Part shown: positions 27,941 through 37,566 of the stretch, in pieces | How the letters are laid out: each line of letters begins with the position of its first letter | How positions within the stretch are numbered: the stretch's first letter is position 1 | Source: Pleurocapsa sp. CCALA 161 | GTDB taxonomy: Bacteria; Cyanobacteriota; Cyanobacteriia; Cyanobacteriales; Xenococcaceae | DNA: 56,965 nt | Direction: 5' to 3' | Assembly: GCF_003003995.1 (NCBI RefSeq) | Contig: NZ_PVWF01000020.1 | Span: 1 to 56,965 of the forward strand | Translations under genes and position numbers: made by a program | Notes under the pieces: generated by a model | The model's database searches: none | What the model was told of the DNA's origin: nothing | The model's input: only the letters and a program-made list of their open reading frames with translations

Positions 27941-30900
27941 TCATCTTGAAGACTTAATTGTTTTAAATTTCGCTAATTTAGCAGCTTTTTTATGCTGTTT
28001 TGTTTTATTTCGCTCTGCTATTTCCGTATCACTCAGCATTTGGAGGGTATTAAGCCGAGCATCGGGAGTTTTCGTAACGCTGTGAAGTAAATTCTGGAAG
28101 TGAGTTGAGAAATTGTTAATAGTCGTCTTCTCAAACAAATCTGCATTATATTGCCACTCTCCCTCAATTCCTGCCTCTGTTTCCTTTAAAAACAAAGCTA
28201 GATCGAATCTGGTGGTTGTATCTTCAACTTCCATCATTTTTAAACTCAATCCTGGCAACTCGAAAGCTGGTAAGGGGGTATTTTGAAGTACCAATAACAC
28301 CTGAAATAAAGGCGGAGTATGGCTCAAATATCTTTGAGGTTGTAACGCTTTTACCAAGCGATCAAATGGTAAATCCTGATGAGCATAAGCTCCTAATGTT
28401 ACCTGGCATACTCGTTGGAGCAATTCCTTAAAACTAGGATTGCCACTTAAGTCTGTACGTAAAACCAATAAATTGATAAAAAAGCCAATCAATGGCTCTA
28501 TTTCCGAGCGATTACGGTTAGCAACATCAGTACCAACTACAATGTCATCTTGACTTGTATAGCGTTGGAGTAATACTTGCAAAACTGCCAGCATCGTCAT
28601 AAATAGACTTACCCCTGCTTGGCAGGATAGTGAATTAACAGCCTGAGATAAATCGGCAGGAATAATAAAAGTTTCCTTAGCACTAGGGTTAGTCGTAACT
28701 TCTTCTCGCGGACGAAAAGTAGGTAAGTTTAAGATGGGGAGTTGATTCAATTGTCGTTGCCAGTAAGTTAACTGAGCTTCTAAAAACTCTCCCTGTAATA
28801 GTTGGCGTTGCCAAACGGCAAAATCTGCATACTGAATTGGTAACTCTGGTAGCGGATTCGATTGGTTACTAGCAAATGCTGTATAAAGTTCCGATAGTTC
28901 CCGAATAAATAACCCTGTTGACCAACCATCGGAGATAATATGATGCATTGTCATCAAAAACAGATGTTTATTAGCCTCCAGTTTTAATAGAGTCAGTCTA
29001 AATAAAGGAGCTTGAGTTAGATCGAATACTTGTTCAGACTGAACTTTTGCTAGTCGTTTAACTTCTCTTTCCTGTTCAGTTGAGGATAATGTTGGTAAAT
29101 TAATTATTGCTAAATCGATCTCTAACTTAGAAGCAATCTGTTGTATCGGTTGACCATCAATAACAGTAAAACTCGTTCGTAAAACTTCATGTCGTCTCAC
29201 AATTTCGTTAATGCTATCTGAAAGTGCCTTTAGGTTAAGTTCGCCTTCTAGCTCTAAAATACTAGAGCCATTGTAGACAAAAGATTCTGATTCTAATTGA
29301 GCGAGAAACCAAAGTCGTTGTTGAGCAAAGGATAAAGGTAAATCTCCTTCTCTTGCTACAGGTTTAATCGGTGGTATTTCCAGGTTCGTCTTAGTCTCGA
29401 TCTTTTCTAGTTGATTTGCTAATTCCGCTACTGTGGGATGTTCAAACAGACAACGCAAAGGCAACTCCACGGCTAAACTTTGACGGATCTTGGAGACAAC
29501 TTGAGTCGCCAGTAAAGAATGTCCCCCTAATTCAAAGAAATTATCATTGATACCTACTTGTTCTAGATTCAACACTTGTTGCCAGATACTAGCGAGAATT
29601 TCCTCAAGAGGAATACGAGGCGCAATATATTTTGTAGTCGATATCTCAAAATCGGGAGTTGGTAGAGCATTGCGATCGCATTTTCCATTGGGAGTTAAAG
29701 GAAAAGCATCTAACTGCACCCAAGCAGCAGGAATCATATAATTTGGTAATTTGGGCTTGAGAAAATTTCGTAATTGTTTGCTGTTTAGTTGTTCTTGGGC
29801 AATGTAATAAGCAACTAATCTTTTCTCTCCAGTTTCATCTTCGCGATCGCTAACTACACAATCTTCAACAAGTGAATGTTTAGCTATGACTGTCTCAATT
29901 TCTCCTAGTTCAATTCTAAATCCGCGGATTTTAACCTGATTATCGATTCTGCCTAGATACTCAATCGAACCATTGGGCAACCATCGTCCCAGATCCCCTG
30001 TTTTGTAGAGTAAATCTGTCTCGACTCCTGGTAAAGGTTTGGCAGTTTCAGGAAAAGGATTGGCAATAAAACTAGCTTGGGTTTTTTCCTTATTGCGCCA
30101 ATAACCAACTCCAACTCCATAACCCGATACGCATATTTCTCCTGGTACACCTATCGGCAATAGTTGTAAATTGCTGTCTAGAACATATAAATTCAAATTA
30201 GCTAAGGGCTTACCAATGGAAACTGTACTTTGATTGACTGCTAGAGGCTGATCTATAATTGCTTGAGTAATATCGTCACTAGATTCGCTTGGACCATAAG
30301 CATTAACGATGGGAATAGTGGGGTATAGTTTGAGCCAATCATTGACTGAAGTTACTGAAACCGACTCTCCCGTTACCATCAGCCATTGCAGATAAGGCAA
30401 TTGTCTTTTCTCTATAGGTAAACCAGAGAGATAATTTAATAAGCTTTTAAGAACTACTGGTACTAATTCAACTAAAGTAATTTTATGGTCTTGAATAGTT
30501 TGCCAGAGCTTGTCTGGATTACAAACTGTTTCTGTATCGATAATAATTGTTTTCCCACCAATCATAATCGGTGCGAGAAATTGCCAGACGGAAATATCAG
30601 AGGAAGCGGGCGCACTTTGAAGAAAAGTTAAATCTTGAGTTAAGTTTAAAGCATCATATTGGGCATAAATGTGATTAATCGCCCCGCCATGACGAATAAT
30701 CGTACCTTTGGGTAAACCAGTCGAACCAGAAGTGTAAATCATGTATGCAGGTTCGACTCCTGCTATTTCTAGATCTAACTTTAAATTGTCTGTTGGTAAC
30801 CCTTGAAAGTTTTGTGGAGTATATATTTCAAGAATTTTATCTGCATCAATCTTAATAGTAAGATCGCATTCATCTAGACAGATAATATGTTCTAATTGGA

Positions 30901-32791
30901 TACAATGTTCTAGAATACTGGCAGAATTTTCTAAGCAAAAGCGATCTCTCAGCAGAATTTTACTCTCACTATTGGCAAGTATATAGGCAATCCTTTCTGC
31001 TGGATAACTAGAATCGATGGGAACATAAACTCCTCCTGCTTTTAAAACCGCTAAAATAGCGATCGCAAAGTTAACACTTCTTTCCTGCCAAATACCAACA
31101 AAGTCTCCCTTTTGTAATCCTAAACTTTGTAGTAATTTTCCTATTTGATTAGCTTTGGTATTTAGCTCTTGATAAGTTAATTGAGTATCACGATCAACTA
31201 CTGCAATTTTAAATGGTGCTTTGGCTACTTGAATTTCAAACAAGCGATCTATTGTTTTGGTGACGGGATAATCTCGGCTATTGTTATTAAACTCAACTAA
31301 TAATTCTTGCCTTTCTACTTCCGTTAACATCTCAATATTCGATAGATGCAAGTCAGGATTGATAACAACATTTTCTAAAATTGTCTGATAGTGTCTCAGC
31401 AACCTTTGAACCTCATCTCTCTCAAAGCGATCGCAATTATATTCAAAACAAATATCCAAACTTTCATCTCGATCTCTAATCTCTAAAGTCAGATCGAATA
31501 ATGCCATGCCATTATCAATAGCTATTTCTTCTACTTTTAATTCTGGTAGTTTTAAATTTGCACTCGGCAGATTATATAAAACGAACATCACCTGAAATAA
31601 AGGAGACTGGCTGATACTTCTTTCGGGATGTAGTTGAGCGACTAGTTTTTCAAAAGGTAAATCTTGATGGGCATAAGCTTTTAGGGCGACTTGTTTGACT
31701 TGTTGGAGTAATTCCGAAAAACGGGGATTCCCTGATAAATCGCTGCGAAGAACTAAAGTATTGAGAAATATACCAATTATGCCTTCTAATTCTGGGCGAC
31801 TCCGATTAGCAATTGGTGAACCTACCAAAATATCTGATAAATCTGTATAGCGAGATAGCAAAACTTTGAATGCTGCCAACAGCAACATAAATAAGGTGAC
31901 ATTTTGTTGTTGACTTAGAGTTTTGAGTTTCTGGCTTAGTTGGGTTGACAGTAAAACTGATTCCCTCCCACCTCGACAAGAATCGGTATTGTTTGTCTTT
32001 ATTTGTCGATTAATGCTAGGTAGTTCGAGTTTAGGTAAGCTGCCACTTAGTTGCTTTTCCCAGTAGTTGAGTTGAGTCGCAAAAATATTATCTGGTAGCT
32101 GTTTTTCCCACTGAGCAAAGTCTGCATATTGAATGGGTAATTCTAGTAAAGAAGGTGATTTCCCTTTTTTTAAGTCTGCATAAAGTGTGGTTACTTCTCG
32201 CATAAAAATCCCCATCGACCAACCATCGCAGATAATATGATGGACTACCATCAGCCAAAGATATTGTTTTTCTGAAAGCCGATACAGTTTTAGGCGAAAT
32301 AAGGGGAATTCAGTTAAATCAAACGGTTTCCTGGCTTCTTGAGTGGCTAAAGCGATCGCTCTGACTTCGGAATTTGTTTCTTGTTCTATTTCAATTATGG
32401 GAAAACTTATTTCTAGATTAGGTGCAATTTGAGAAACGGGCTTTCCATCTTGGGCAACAAACTTACTCCGCAAAACTTGGTGACGCTGAAGAACCTGATT
32501 AAAGCTTTGTTCTAGCACAGGAACATCGAGAAACCCCGTTAACTTAATTAGGCTGATTTCGTTATACAGAGGTAGATCTGGCTGTAACTGATGGAGCAGC
32601 CATAGTCTCTCTTGAGCATAAGATAAAATTCCTGCATCAGAGTTTGACTGTGGATTACTTATTAATTTTGGTCTTGAATTTTTGAACTCCTTTTCCTTCA
32701 GACGAAGTTCCAACAATACTTTTTGTTCGGGAGAGAGAGCGGTAATTCTTTGTGAAAGATCTTTCATATGCTCAGTTGATAATATTGTCAA
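27941..32791 (-). CDS. NRPS: C - A(Dab) - T - C
   Basis: 1616 residues, third protein of the line. A short helical N-terminus (~1-45) may dock to the PKS. C1 has HHIICDGWS, the A domain YTSGSTGLPKG, and the carrier motif LGGHSLL lies near residue 1090. C2 (~1135-1560) has HHIISDGWS with no following A domain. The specificity residues DIWEMTADD plus Lys are the same as in the 18952-21675 A domain. The two A domains are so alike over long stretches, for example LQSAPASSDISVWQFLAP, that one probably derives from the other. C1 would join the reduced ketide to Dab, and C2 would add the Asp carried by the next protein. The C-terminal tail is basic (KQHKKAAKLAKFK), similar in style to other proteins of the line. 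Confidence 0.93.
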   Translation of the reverse strand: MTILSTEHMKDLSQRITALSPEQKVLLELRLKEKEFKNSRPKLISNPQSNSDAGILSYAQERLWLLHQLQPDLPLYNEISLIKLTGFLDVPVLEQSFNQVLQRHQVLRSKFVAQDGKPVSQIAPNLEISFPIIEIEQETNSEVRAIALATQEARKPFDLTEFPLFRLKLYRLSEKQYLWLMVVHHIICDGWSMGIFMREVTTLYADLKKGKSPSLLELPIQYADFAQWEKQLPDNIFATQLNYWEKQLSGSLPKLELPSINRQIKTNNTDSCRGGRESVLLSTQLSQKLKTLSQQQNVTLFMLLLAAFKVLLSRYTDLSDILVGSPIANRSRPELEGIIGIFLNTLVLRSDLSGNPRFSELLQQVKQVALKAYAHQDLPFEKLVAQLHPERSISQSPLFQVMFVLYNLPSANLKLPELKVEEIAIDNGMALFDLTLEIRDRDESLDICFEYNCDRFERDEVQRLLRHYQTILENVVINPDLHLSNIEMLTEVERQELLVEFNNNSRDYPVTKTIDRLFEIQVAKAPFKIAVVDRDTQLTYQELNTKANQIGKLLQSLGLQKGDFVGIWQERSVNFAIAILAVLKAGGVYVPIDSSYPAERIAYILANSESKILLRDRFCLENSASILEHCIQLEHIICLDECDLTIKIDADKILEIYTPQNFQGLPTDNLKLDLEIAGVEPAYMIYTSGSTGLPKGTIIRHGGAINHIYAQYDALNLTQDLTFLQSAPASSDISVWQFLAPIMIGGKTIIIDTETVCNPDKLWQTIQDHKITLVELVPVVLKSLLNYLSGLPIEKRQLPYLQWLMVTGESVSVTSVNDWLKLYPTIPIVNAYGPSESSDDITQAIIDQPLAVNQSTVSIGKPLANLNLYVLDSNLQLLPIGVPGEICVSGYGVGVGYWRNKEKTQASFIANPFPETAKPLPGVETDLLYKTGDLGRWLPNGSIEYLGRIDNQVKIRGFRIELGEIETVIAKHSLVEDCVVSDREDETGEKRLVAYYIAQEQLNSKQLRNFLKPKLPNYMIPAAWVQLDAFPLTPNGKCDRNALPTPDFEISTTKYIAPRIPLEEILASIWQQVLNLEQVGINDNFFELGGHSLLATQVVSKIRQSLAVELPLRCLFEHPTVAELANQLEKIETKTNLEIPPIKPVAREGDLPLSFAQQRLWFLAQLESESFVYNGSSILELEGELNLKALSDSINEIVRRHEVLRTSFTVIDGQPIQQIASKLEIDLAIINLPTLSSTEQEREVKRLAKVQSEQVFDLTQAPLFRLTLLKLEANKHLFLMTMHHIISDGWSTGLFIRELSELYTAFASNQSNPLPELPIQYADFAVWQRQLLQGEFLEAQLTYWQRQLNQLPILNLPTFRPREEVTTNPSAKETFIIPADLSQAVNSLSCQAGVSLFMTMLAVLQVLLQRYTSQDDIVVGTDVANRNRSEIEPLIGFFINLLVLRTDLSGNPSFKELLQRVCQVTLGAYAHQDLPFDRLVKALQPQRYLSHTPPLFQVLLVLQNTPLPAFELPGLSLKMMEVEDTTTRFDLALFLKETEAGIEGEWQYNADLFEKTTINNFSTHFQNLLHSVTKTPDARLNTLQMLSDTEIAERNKTKQHKKAAKLAKFKTIKSSR

Positions 32792-32841
32792 ATTTAAGCT
32801 ATTAAGAATATTTATTAATAAGATTCAAAAAAAAGTCTTGT

Positions 32842-35800
32842 TTAATTTTCTGAAGATTTTTGAGCCAGTTCTTTTTGAATAGCTTCAGGAGAAAGACTTT
32901 CTATTTCTGCTAGTAACTGTTCCATCTTACTAATGTCCGTCATTGAACTAGCTTGTGTTTCAACAAAAACAGCTAATTGATTAATAGTAGGAGCTTCAAA
33001 CAGAAAAGTTTGTACAGGTAAATCTAGTTGAAACACTTCTCTTAGGCGAGAAGCAACTTGAACGGCGAGCAGGGAATGTCCACCTAACTCGAAGAAATTA
33101 TCGTAAATTCCAACCTGTTTAAATCCTATCACTTCTTGCAAAATATTTGCAATAGTTTTTTCAATTTCGTTACGAGGAGCAACATAGTTTGTACTCAGAC
33201 GCGATCTAAATTCAGAAGTATCTAAATTATCTGGTTTTTGAATATCATAATTAGTCAAGAAACTATTGTTTTGCTCGATCGCCGTTGATAAATCTTGAGT
33301 TGAGACAATCACTTGAGATAACCCGCTTGCCAAAGCGCGATCAAACACTTCTATCGCTTCACTTTTCAATAATCCATGTTTAAGATTATCGGCTTGCCAT
33401 TGTTTCAATTCAGTCGGGACATCTGTATTAACTGCCATGCCAACTTCCTGCCAAGCATCCCAATTAATTGCCACTGTCTGACGACGATGATCACAACCAG
33501 CAAAAGCATCTAAAAAGGCATTCGCCCCACAATAATCAGCCTGTCCAAATCCGCCAACAATAGAAGTTAGGGAAGAACAAAGCACTAAGAAATCTAAATC
33601 TATTTCCTGTAAAACCTCATTAAGAACCAATGTGCCTGTTACTTTAGGAGCAAAGATCTTTTCAGCTATTTCTGGGGTTTTCAGTTGAATAATACCACCG
33701 CCAGCCACCCCAGCAGCATGAATTACACCGTTGAGCGTACCAAAACGTTCTAAAGCCAGGGCGATCGCCTGTTCCATTTGAGTGCGATCGCAGACATCGG
33801 CAGATAAGGGTAAAACTTCTGCCCCCAATGCTTGTAAATTCTTGATTTTACTAATTTTTTGGCTAATCGAATTTTCTGCATTATGATCCGCTAACCATTC
33901 ATCCCAGGTTTCTGGTTCAGGTAATGAAGAACGTTCGAGTAAAATGAGTTTAGCTTGTACTGTACGGGCTAAATGTTCGGCTAAAACTAAACCAACGCCC
34001 CCCATACCTCCTGTTATCAGGTAAACTCCATCTGGACGTAATTTTGATTGTTCTGAGGGATTTTTAGTAATGGGAATTGGCTCAAAAGTTTGTATCCAAC
34101 GGCGATGTTTGCGATAGGCAACAAATTTATCGGCTGAATCGGTAGTAAATTCGGTAATTAATTGTTCGATTGAGCGATTGCTATGAGATTCTGAGAGATC
34201 GACTTGACGGCAATTGAGATAGGAATACTCTTGAGCAATAACTTTAATTGCACCTAAGACTGTTGCTTCTTTATAGGACAAGGTTTCATCGCCAATAACA
34301 TCATAAAAATTGTTAGTAGTAACGATAATTTCAATCTTGTGTTGTGGCTGTTGCTGTTCGAGTGCTTGCGCGAGGTAAATAAGATGCCAGAAACTTTCTT
34401 GACTAATTGACTGGGGGATGGGGTGACTTGGGGAAATACTCCAGAGGTGAATAATTTTACGGGGAATTTTATCTACTTGAACCAGATCTTGAATAAGAGC
34501 ATGATAATCTTCTAGTTTACTGGGGTTGATAGTATAGCTATGGCGATCTTGGCTGAAATTATCTCCTTTATATACTGCGATCGCATCTTGTCCATTTTGT
34601 CTTAACTTTTCAACTAGGCGATCGTCAATTCCTGATTCATCAACAAAAACCAAACAACTTTCCTGACTAATATTACTAGTGGAAATCAAAGGAGTTGTTT
34701 TCCAAGCAGGAACATAAAACCAATCAGCAATATTGTCTTTTTTACCTTCTTTCAAAGGCTCGATTGAGGGGGGATTGACCGGATCGAGCCAATAACGCTG
34801 ACGTTCAAAAGGATAAGTTGGTAGAGGTACTCGGCGACTTTGTTCGTGAGCAGTAAAATTGCACCAATCAATTTCTACTCCTGCCAACCAGAGTCTACCC
34901 AGCATATTGAGGATAAAAGTGCGATCGCCAACTGTTTCTTGAGGATGAGGTAAAGAAGATAAAACTATTTGCCCTGCTGATTGAGCAGCATTATGTTTGA
35001 CGAAAGTAGATAAAGTTCTGCCTGCACCAACTTCCAGCAAGATATGTTCTCGATCCTGTAGTAGTTCGTCAACTCCCGCAGCAAAACGAACTGTTTGCCT
35101 CATATGTTTTGCCCAATAATGGGGATCGATCGCTTCTTCTGGGGTTATCCAAGTTCCCGTAACGTTAGAAATAAAAGGTATTTGAGGTGGTTTTAATTTA
35201 ACCTTGGCAACTGCTTTGGTTAAGGGTGCGATCACACTATCCATCATGGTTGAATGGAACGCATGGGATGTATGCAAATGACGGCATTCAATACCTCGAT
35301 CTTGCAGTTGTGTTTCGAGTTTGGCGATCGCTTGATCGTTACCTGAAATGACGCATAAACCAGGAGCATTAATAGCAGCTAAAGATAATTCTAATTCTAA
35401 TTCATCATTTTGTAGGGGCGAATGGCCCTTCGGGTTCGGCACTTTGTGACGCGAAGCTAATCCTTTAGGGCTTATGTCGGGAAACCCGCCCACCGCAAGT
35501 GCCTCTCCATTCGCCCTTAATTCTATTTCTGATAAAGAAACCGCCAACATCGAACCTGTCGGCATTTGCTGAATTAACTTACCCCGTTGTGCAACTAAAC
35601 ACAAAGCATCTTCTAAAGACATCACACCTGCAATGGTTGCAGCTACGTATTCCCCAATACTATGGCCGATTGTAGCCTGTGGTTTGATTCCCCAAGACAT
35701 CCATAATTGGGCTAAAGCATATTCGATGGTAAAGATGGCTGGTTGTGCGATGTCGGTTTGTCGTAGGGGTGAATCGCGAATCGCCCCTACGATGGGATAT

Positions 35801-37566
35801 ATTAGCGATCGCAAATCTAACCCTAATTCAGGTTTTAATAATTCTGAACAGCGATCGATCCACTCACGAAATACAGGTTCAGTCTCGTATAGTTCCTTGC
35901 CCATGTTGACATATTGAGAACCCTGCCCTGGGAACATAAACACAATTGAAGAGCGTTCTTGTTGAGTACAATGAGTCAAAACCCTTTGAGGTTCTCGGTT
36001 TTGGAGAGCGATCGCCACATCTTCAATATCTTTTCCTACCACCATCCGACGATAATTAAATTCCTTACGCCCCATTTGCAAGGTATAAGCCACATCAGCC
36101 AAATCTAATTCACGCTGTTTGTTCAGATGTTCGACTAAATTATCTGTTGCTATCTCCAATGCAGATTCAGTCTTGGCAGAAATAACTAATAATTTCTGTA
36201 AGGGCGATTGGCGACGCGAAGCTAGTCCTTTAGGGCCCTTCGCCCTTACAATGTCTGGGGCTTCTTCAAGAACAACATGGGCGTTTGTACCACCAATACC
36301 TAATGAACTGACCCCTGCGCGTCTAGGATGTCCTGCTGGTTCCCATTCCGTCAGTTTAGTATTAACGTAAAAAGGACTAGTGATAAAATCAATTTCAGGA
36401 TTTGGCTGCTTAAAATTTAGACTGGGTGGAATCGACTTATGCTTGAGAGCTAAAACCGTTTGAATTAGCCCTGCAATTCCAGCAGCAGCATCTAAATGAC
36501 CAATATTAGTTTTTACTGAACCGATCGCACAAAAACCTGCTTTAGTGGTATTGGCACGAAAAACCTGAGACAGTGCTGCAATTTCAATCGGATCGCCTAA
36601 AGTTGTACCAGTACCGTGAGCTTGGATATAGTCGATAGTTTCTGGTTCTACTCCAGCTAGCATAATGGCTTCGGCGATTACCTCTGCTTGACCATCAACA
36701 CTGGGGGCAGTATAGCCGACTTTTCCCGCACCATCATTATTAATCGCGGCACCTTTAATCACGGCATGAATATAGTCGCCATCAGCGATCGCTTCTGATA
36801 ATCTTTTGAGAACAACAATTCCGACCCCGTTACCAATAATCATGCCTCCTGCTTGAGCATCAAAAGCGCGACAGTGACCATCAGGTGATAAAGTCCCCCC
36901 TGATTCGTGTAAATATCCAGCTTTTTGGGGTACGCGAAGGGAAACTCCACCAGCTAAAGCCAAATCGCATTGATAATTTAATAAACTTTGGCAAGCGAGT
37001 ACAGTGGCGACTAAAGATGTCGAACAGGCTGTTTGTACGGTAATACTCGGCCCTGTTAGATTTAATTTATAGGAAACGCGAGTAGTGAGAAAGTCTTTAT
37101 CATTGCCGATCAGGGTTTGATAGGATTGTGCTGAACCCAGGCGATCGCGATTGGCATTGAAGGCATAATAATTATTAAGGCTAGCTCCGCCGTAAACTCC
37201 CGTTTTACCTTGATACCGTTGAGGATCATACCCAGCATTTTCTAACGCCTCCCAAGCGCATTCTAAAAATAAGCGGTGTTGCGGATCGGTAATTTCGGCT
37301 TCTTTAGGATTAAAGTCAAAAAAGGGAGCATCGAATAAATCTATATCTTCTAAAACAGCACTAGCTTTGACGTAGTTAGGACTTTTTAGTAAGCTCGGAT
37401 CGATCCCTGATTGAGTCAATTCTTCATCGTCAAAAAAGGAAACTGACTCAACTCCATTGGCTAAATTTTGCCAAAATTCTTCTAGATTTTTCGCGCCAGG
37501 AAAACGTCCTGCCATCCCGACAATTGCTATTGCTTCTAATGATTCTGCGGTTTCTAAATTGTTCAT
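32842..37566 (-). CDS. Type I PKS module: KS - AT(malonyl) - KR - ACP
   Basis: 1574 residues. The ketosynthase has Cys181 (TACSTS), His317 (HGTGT) and His357 (KTNIGH). The acyltransferase has Ser636 (GHSIGEY) and HAFH (768-771), the malonyl-type signature. The ketoreductase (~1180-1365) has GGMGGVG for NADPH and a Ser/Tyr/Asn set (LCSSLTS, ADYCGAN), so it should be active. The ACP serine is near 1497 (LGGHSLL). There is no dehydratase or enoylreductase, hence a beta-hydroxy two-carbon extension of acyl-Ser, a statine-like unit. The gene overlaps the FAAL-NRPS gene by 4 nt (ATGA). Three in-frame repeat insertions enlarge its linkers and AT domain, at residues ~438-457, ~592-602 and ~684-720. 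Confidence 0.94.
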   Translation of the reverse strand: MNNLETAESLEAIAIVGMAGRFPGAKNLEEFWQNLANGVESVSFFDDEELTQSGIDPSLLKSPNYVKASAVLEDIDLFDAPFFDFNPKEAEITDPQHRLFLECAWEALENAGYDPQRYQGKTGVYGGASLNNYYAFNANRDRLGSAQSYQTLIGNDKDFLTTRVSYKLNLTGPSITVQTACSTSLVATVLACQSLLNYQCDLALAGGVSLRVPQKAGYLHESGGTLSPDGHCRAFDAQAGGMIIGNGVGIVVLKRLSEAIADGDYIHAVIKGAAINNDGAGKVGYTAPSVDGQAEVIAEAIMLAGVEPETIDYIQAHGTGTTLGDPIEIAALSQVFRANTTKAGFCAIGSVKTNIGHLDAAAGIAGLIQTVLALKHKSIPPSLNFKQPNPEIDFITSPFYVNTKLTEWEPAGHPRRAGVSSLGIGGTNAHVVLEEAPDIVRAKGPKGLASRRQSPLQKLLVISAKTESALEIATDNLVEHLNKQRELDLADVAYTLQMGRKEFNYRRMVVGKDIEDVAIALQNREPQRVLTHCTQQERSSIVFMFPGQGSQYVNMGKELYETEPVFREWIDRCSELLKPELGLDLRSLIYPIVGAIRDSPLRQTDIAQPAIFTIEYALAQLWMSWGIKPQATIGHSIGEYVAATIAGVMSLEDALCLVAQRGKLIQQMPTGSMLAVSLSEIELRANGEALAVGGFPDISPKGLASRHKVPNPKGHSPLQNDELELELSLAAINAPGLCVISGNDQAIAKLETQLQDRGIECRHLHTSHAFHSTMMDSVIAPLTKAVAKVKLKPPQIPFISNVTGTWITPEEAIDPHYWAKHMRQTVRFAAGVDELLQDREHILLEVGAGRTLSTFVKHNAAQSAGQIVLSSLPHPQETVGDRTFILNMLGRLWLAGVEIDWCNFTAHEQSRRVPLPTYPFERQRYWLDPVNPPSIEPLKEGKKDNIADWFYVPAWKTTPLISTSNISQESCLVFVDESGIDDRLVEKLRQNGQDAIAVYKGDNFSQDRHSYTINPSKLEDYHALIQDLVQVDKIPRKIIHLWSISPSHPIPQSISQESFWHLIYLAQALEQQQPQHKIEIIVTTNNFYDVIGDETLSYKEATVLGAIKVIAQEYSYLNCRQVDLSESHSNRSIEQLITEFTTDSADKFVAYRKHRRWIQTFEPIPITKNPSEQSKLRPDGVYLITGGMGGVGLVLAEHLARTVQAKLILLERSSLPEPETWDEWLADHNAENSISQKISKIKNLQALGAEVLPLSADVCDRTQMEQAIALALERFGTLNGVIHAAGVAGGGIIQLKTPEIAEKIFAPKVTGTLVLNEVLQEIDLDFLVLCSSLTSIVGGFGQADYCGANAFLDAFAGCDHRRQTVAINWDAWQEVGMAVNTDVPTELKQWQADNLKHGLLKSEAIEVFDRALASGLSQVIVSTQDLSTAIEQNNSFLTNYDIQKPDNLDTSEFRSRLSTNYVAPRNEIEKTIANILQEVIGFKQVGIYDNFFELGGHSLLAVQVASRLREVFQLDLPVQTFLFEAPTINQLAVFVETQASSMTDISKMEQLLAEIESLSPEAIQKELAQKSSEN
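35412..35519. repeat. 108-bp palindromic repeat inserted in frame in AT domain
   Basis: The ends are near-inverted repeats (GTAGGGGCGAATGG at left, CCATTCGCCCTTAA at right). The inside includes GCGAAGCTAATCCTTTAGGG (35451-35470), a variant of the core found at 36216, 15204 and 43934. The length is 36 codons. In the protein it gives a proline/lysine-rich stretch (DISPKGLASRHKVPNPKG) between the AT active site and the LAAINAP strand, where AT domains usually have a short loop. Confidence 0.75.
35763..35790. repeat. 28-bp near-perfect palindrome inside AT domain
   Basis: GTAGGGGTGAATCG is followed directly by CGAATCGCCCCTAC, with two mismatches between the arms. It encodes VGAIRDSPLRQ in the N-terminal part of the acyltransferase, again an apparent loop insertion that keeps the frame. 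It belongs to the same GTAGGGGCG-ended family as its neighbours. Confidence 0.7.
36198..36249. repeat. 52-bp palindromic repeat in KS-AT linker
   Basis: The ends GTAAGGGCGA and TTCGCCCTTAC are inverted copies. The core GCGAAGCTAGTCCTTTAGGG (36216-36235) differs by one base from those at 15204-15223 and 43934-43953. It encodes AKGPKGLASRRQSPLQ (~442-457) in the linker after the ketosynthase. Confidence 0.75.

Noticed and set aside
32842-37566. Methylmalonyl-specific acyltransferase
   Set aside because: The AT has HAFH, the malonyl signature, instead of YASH.
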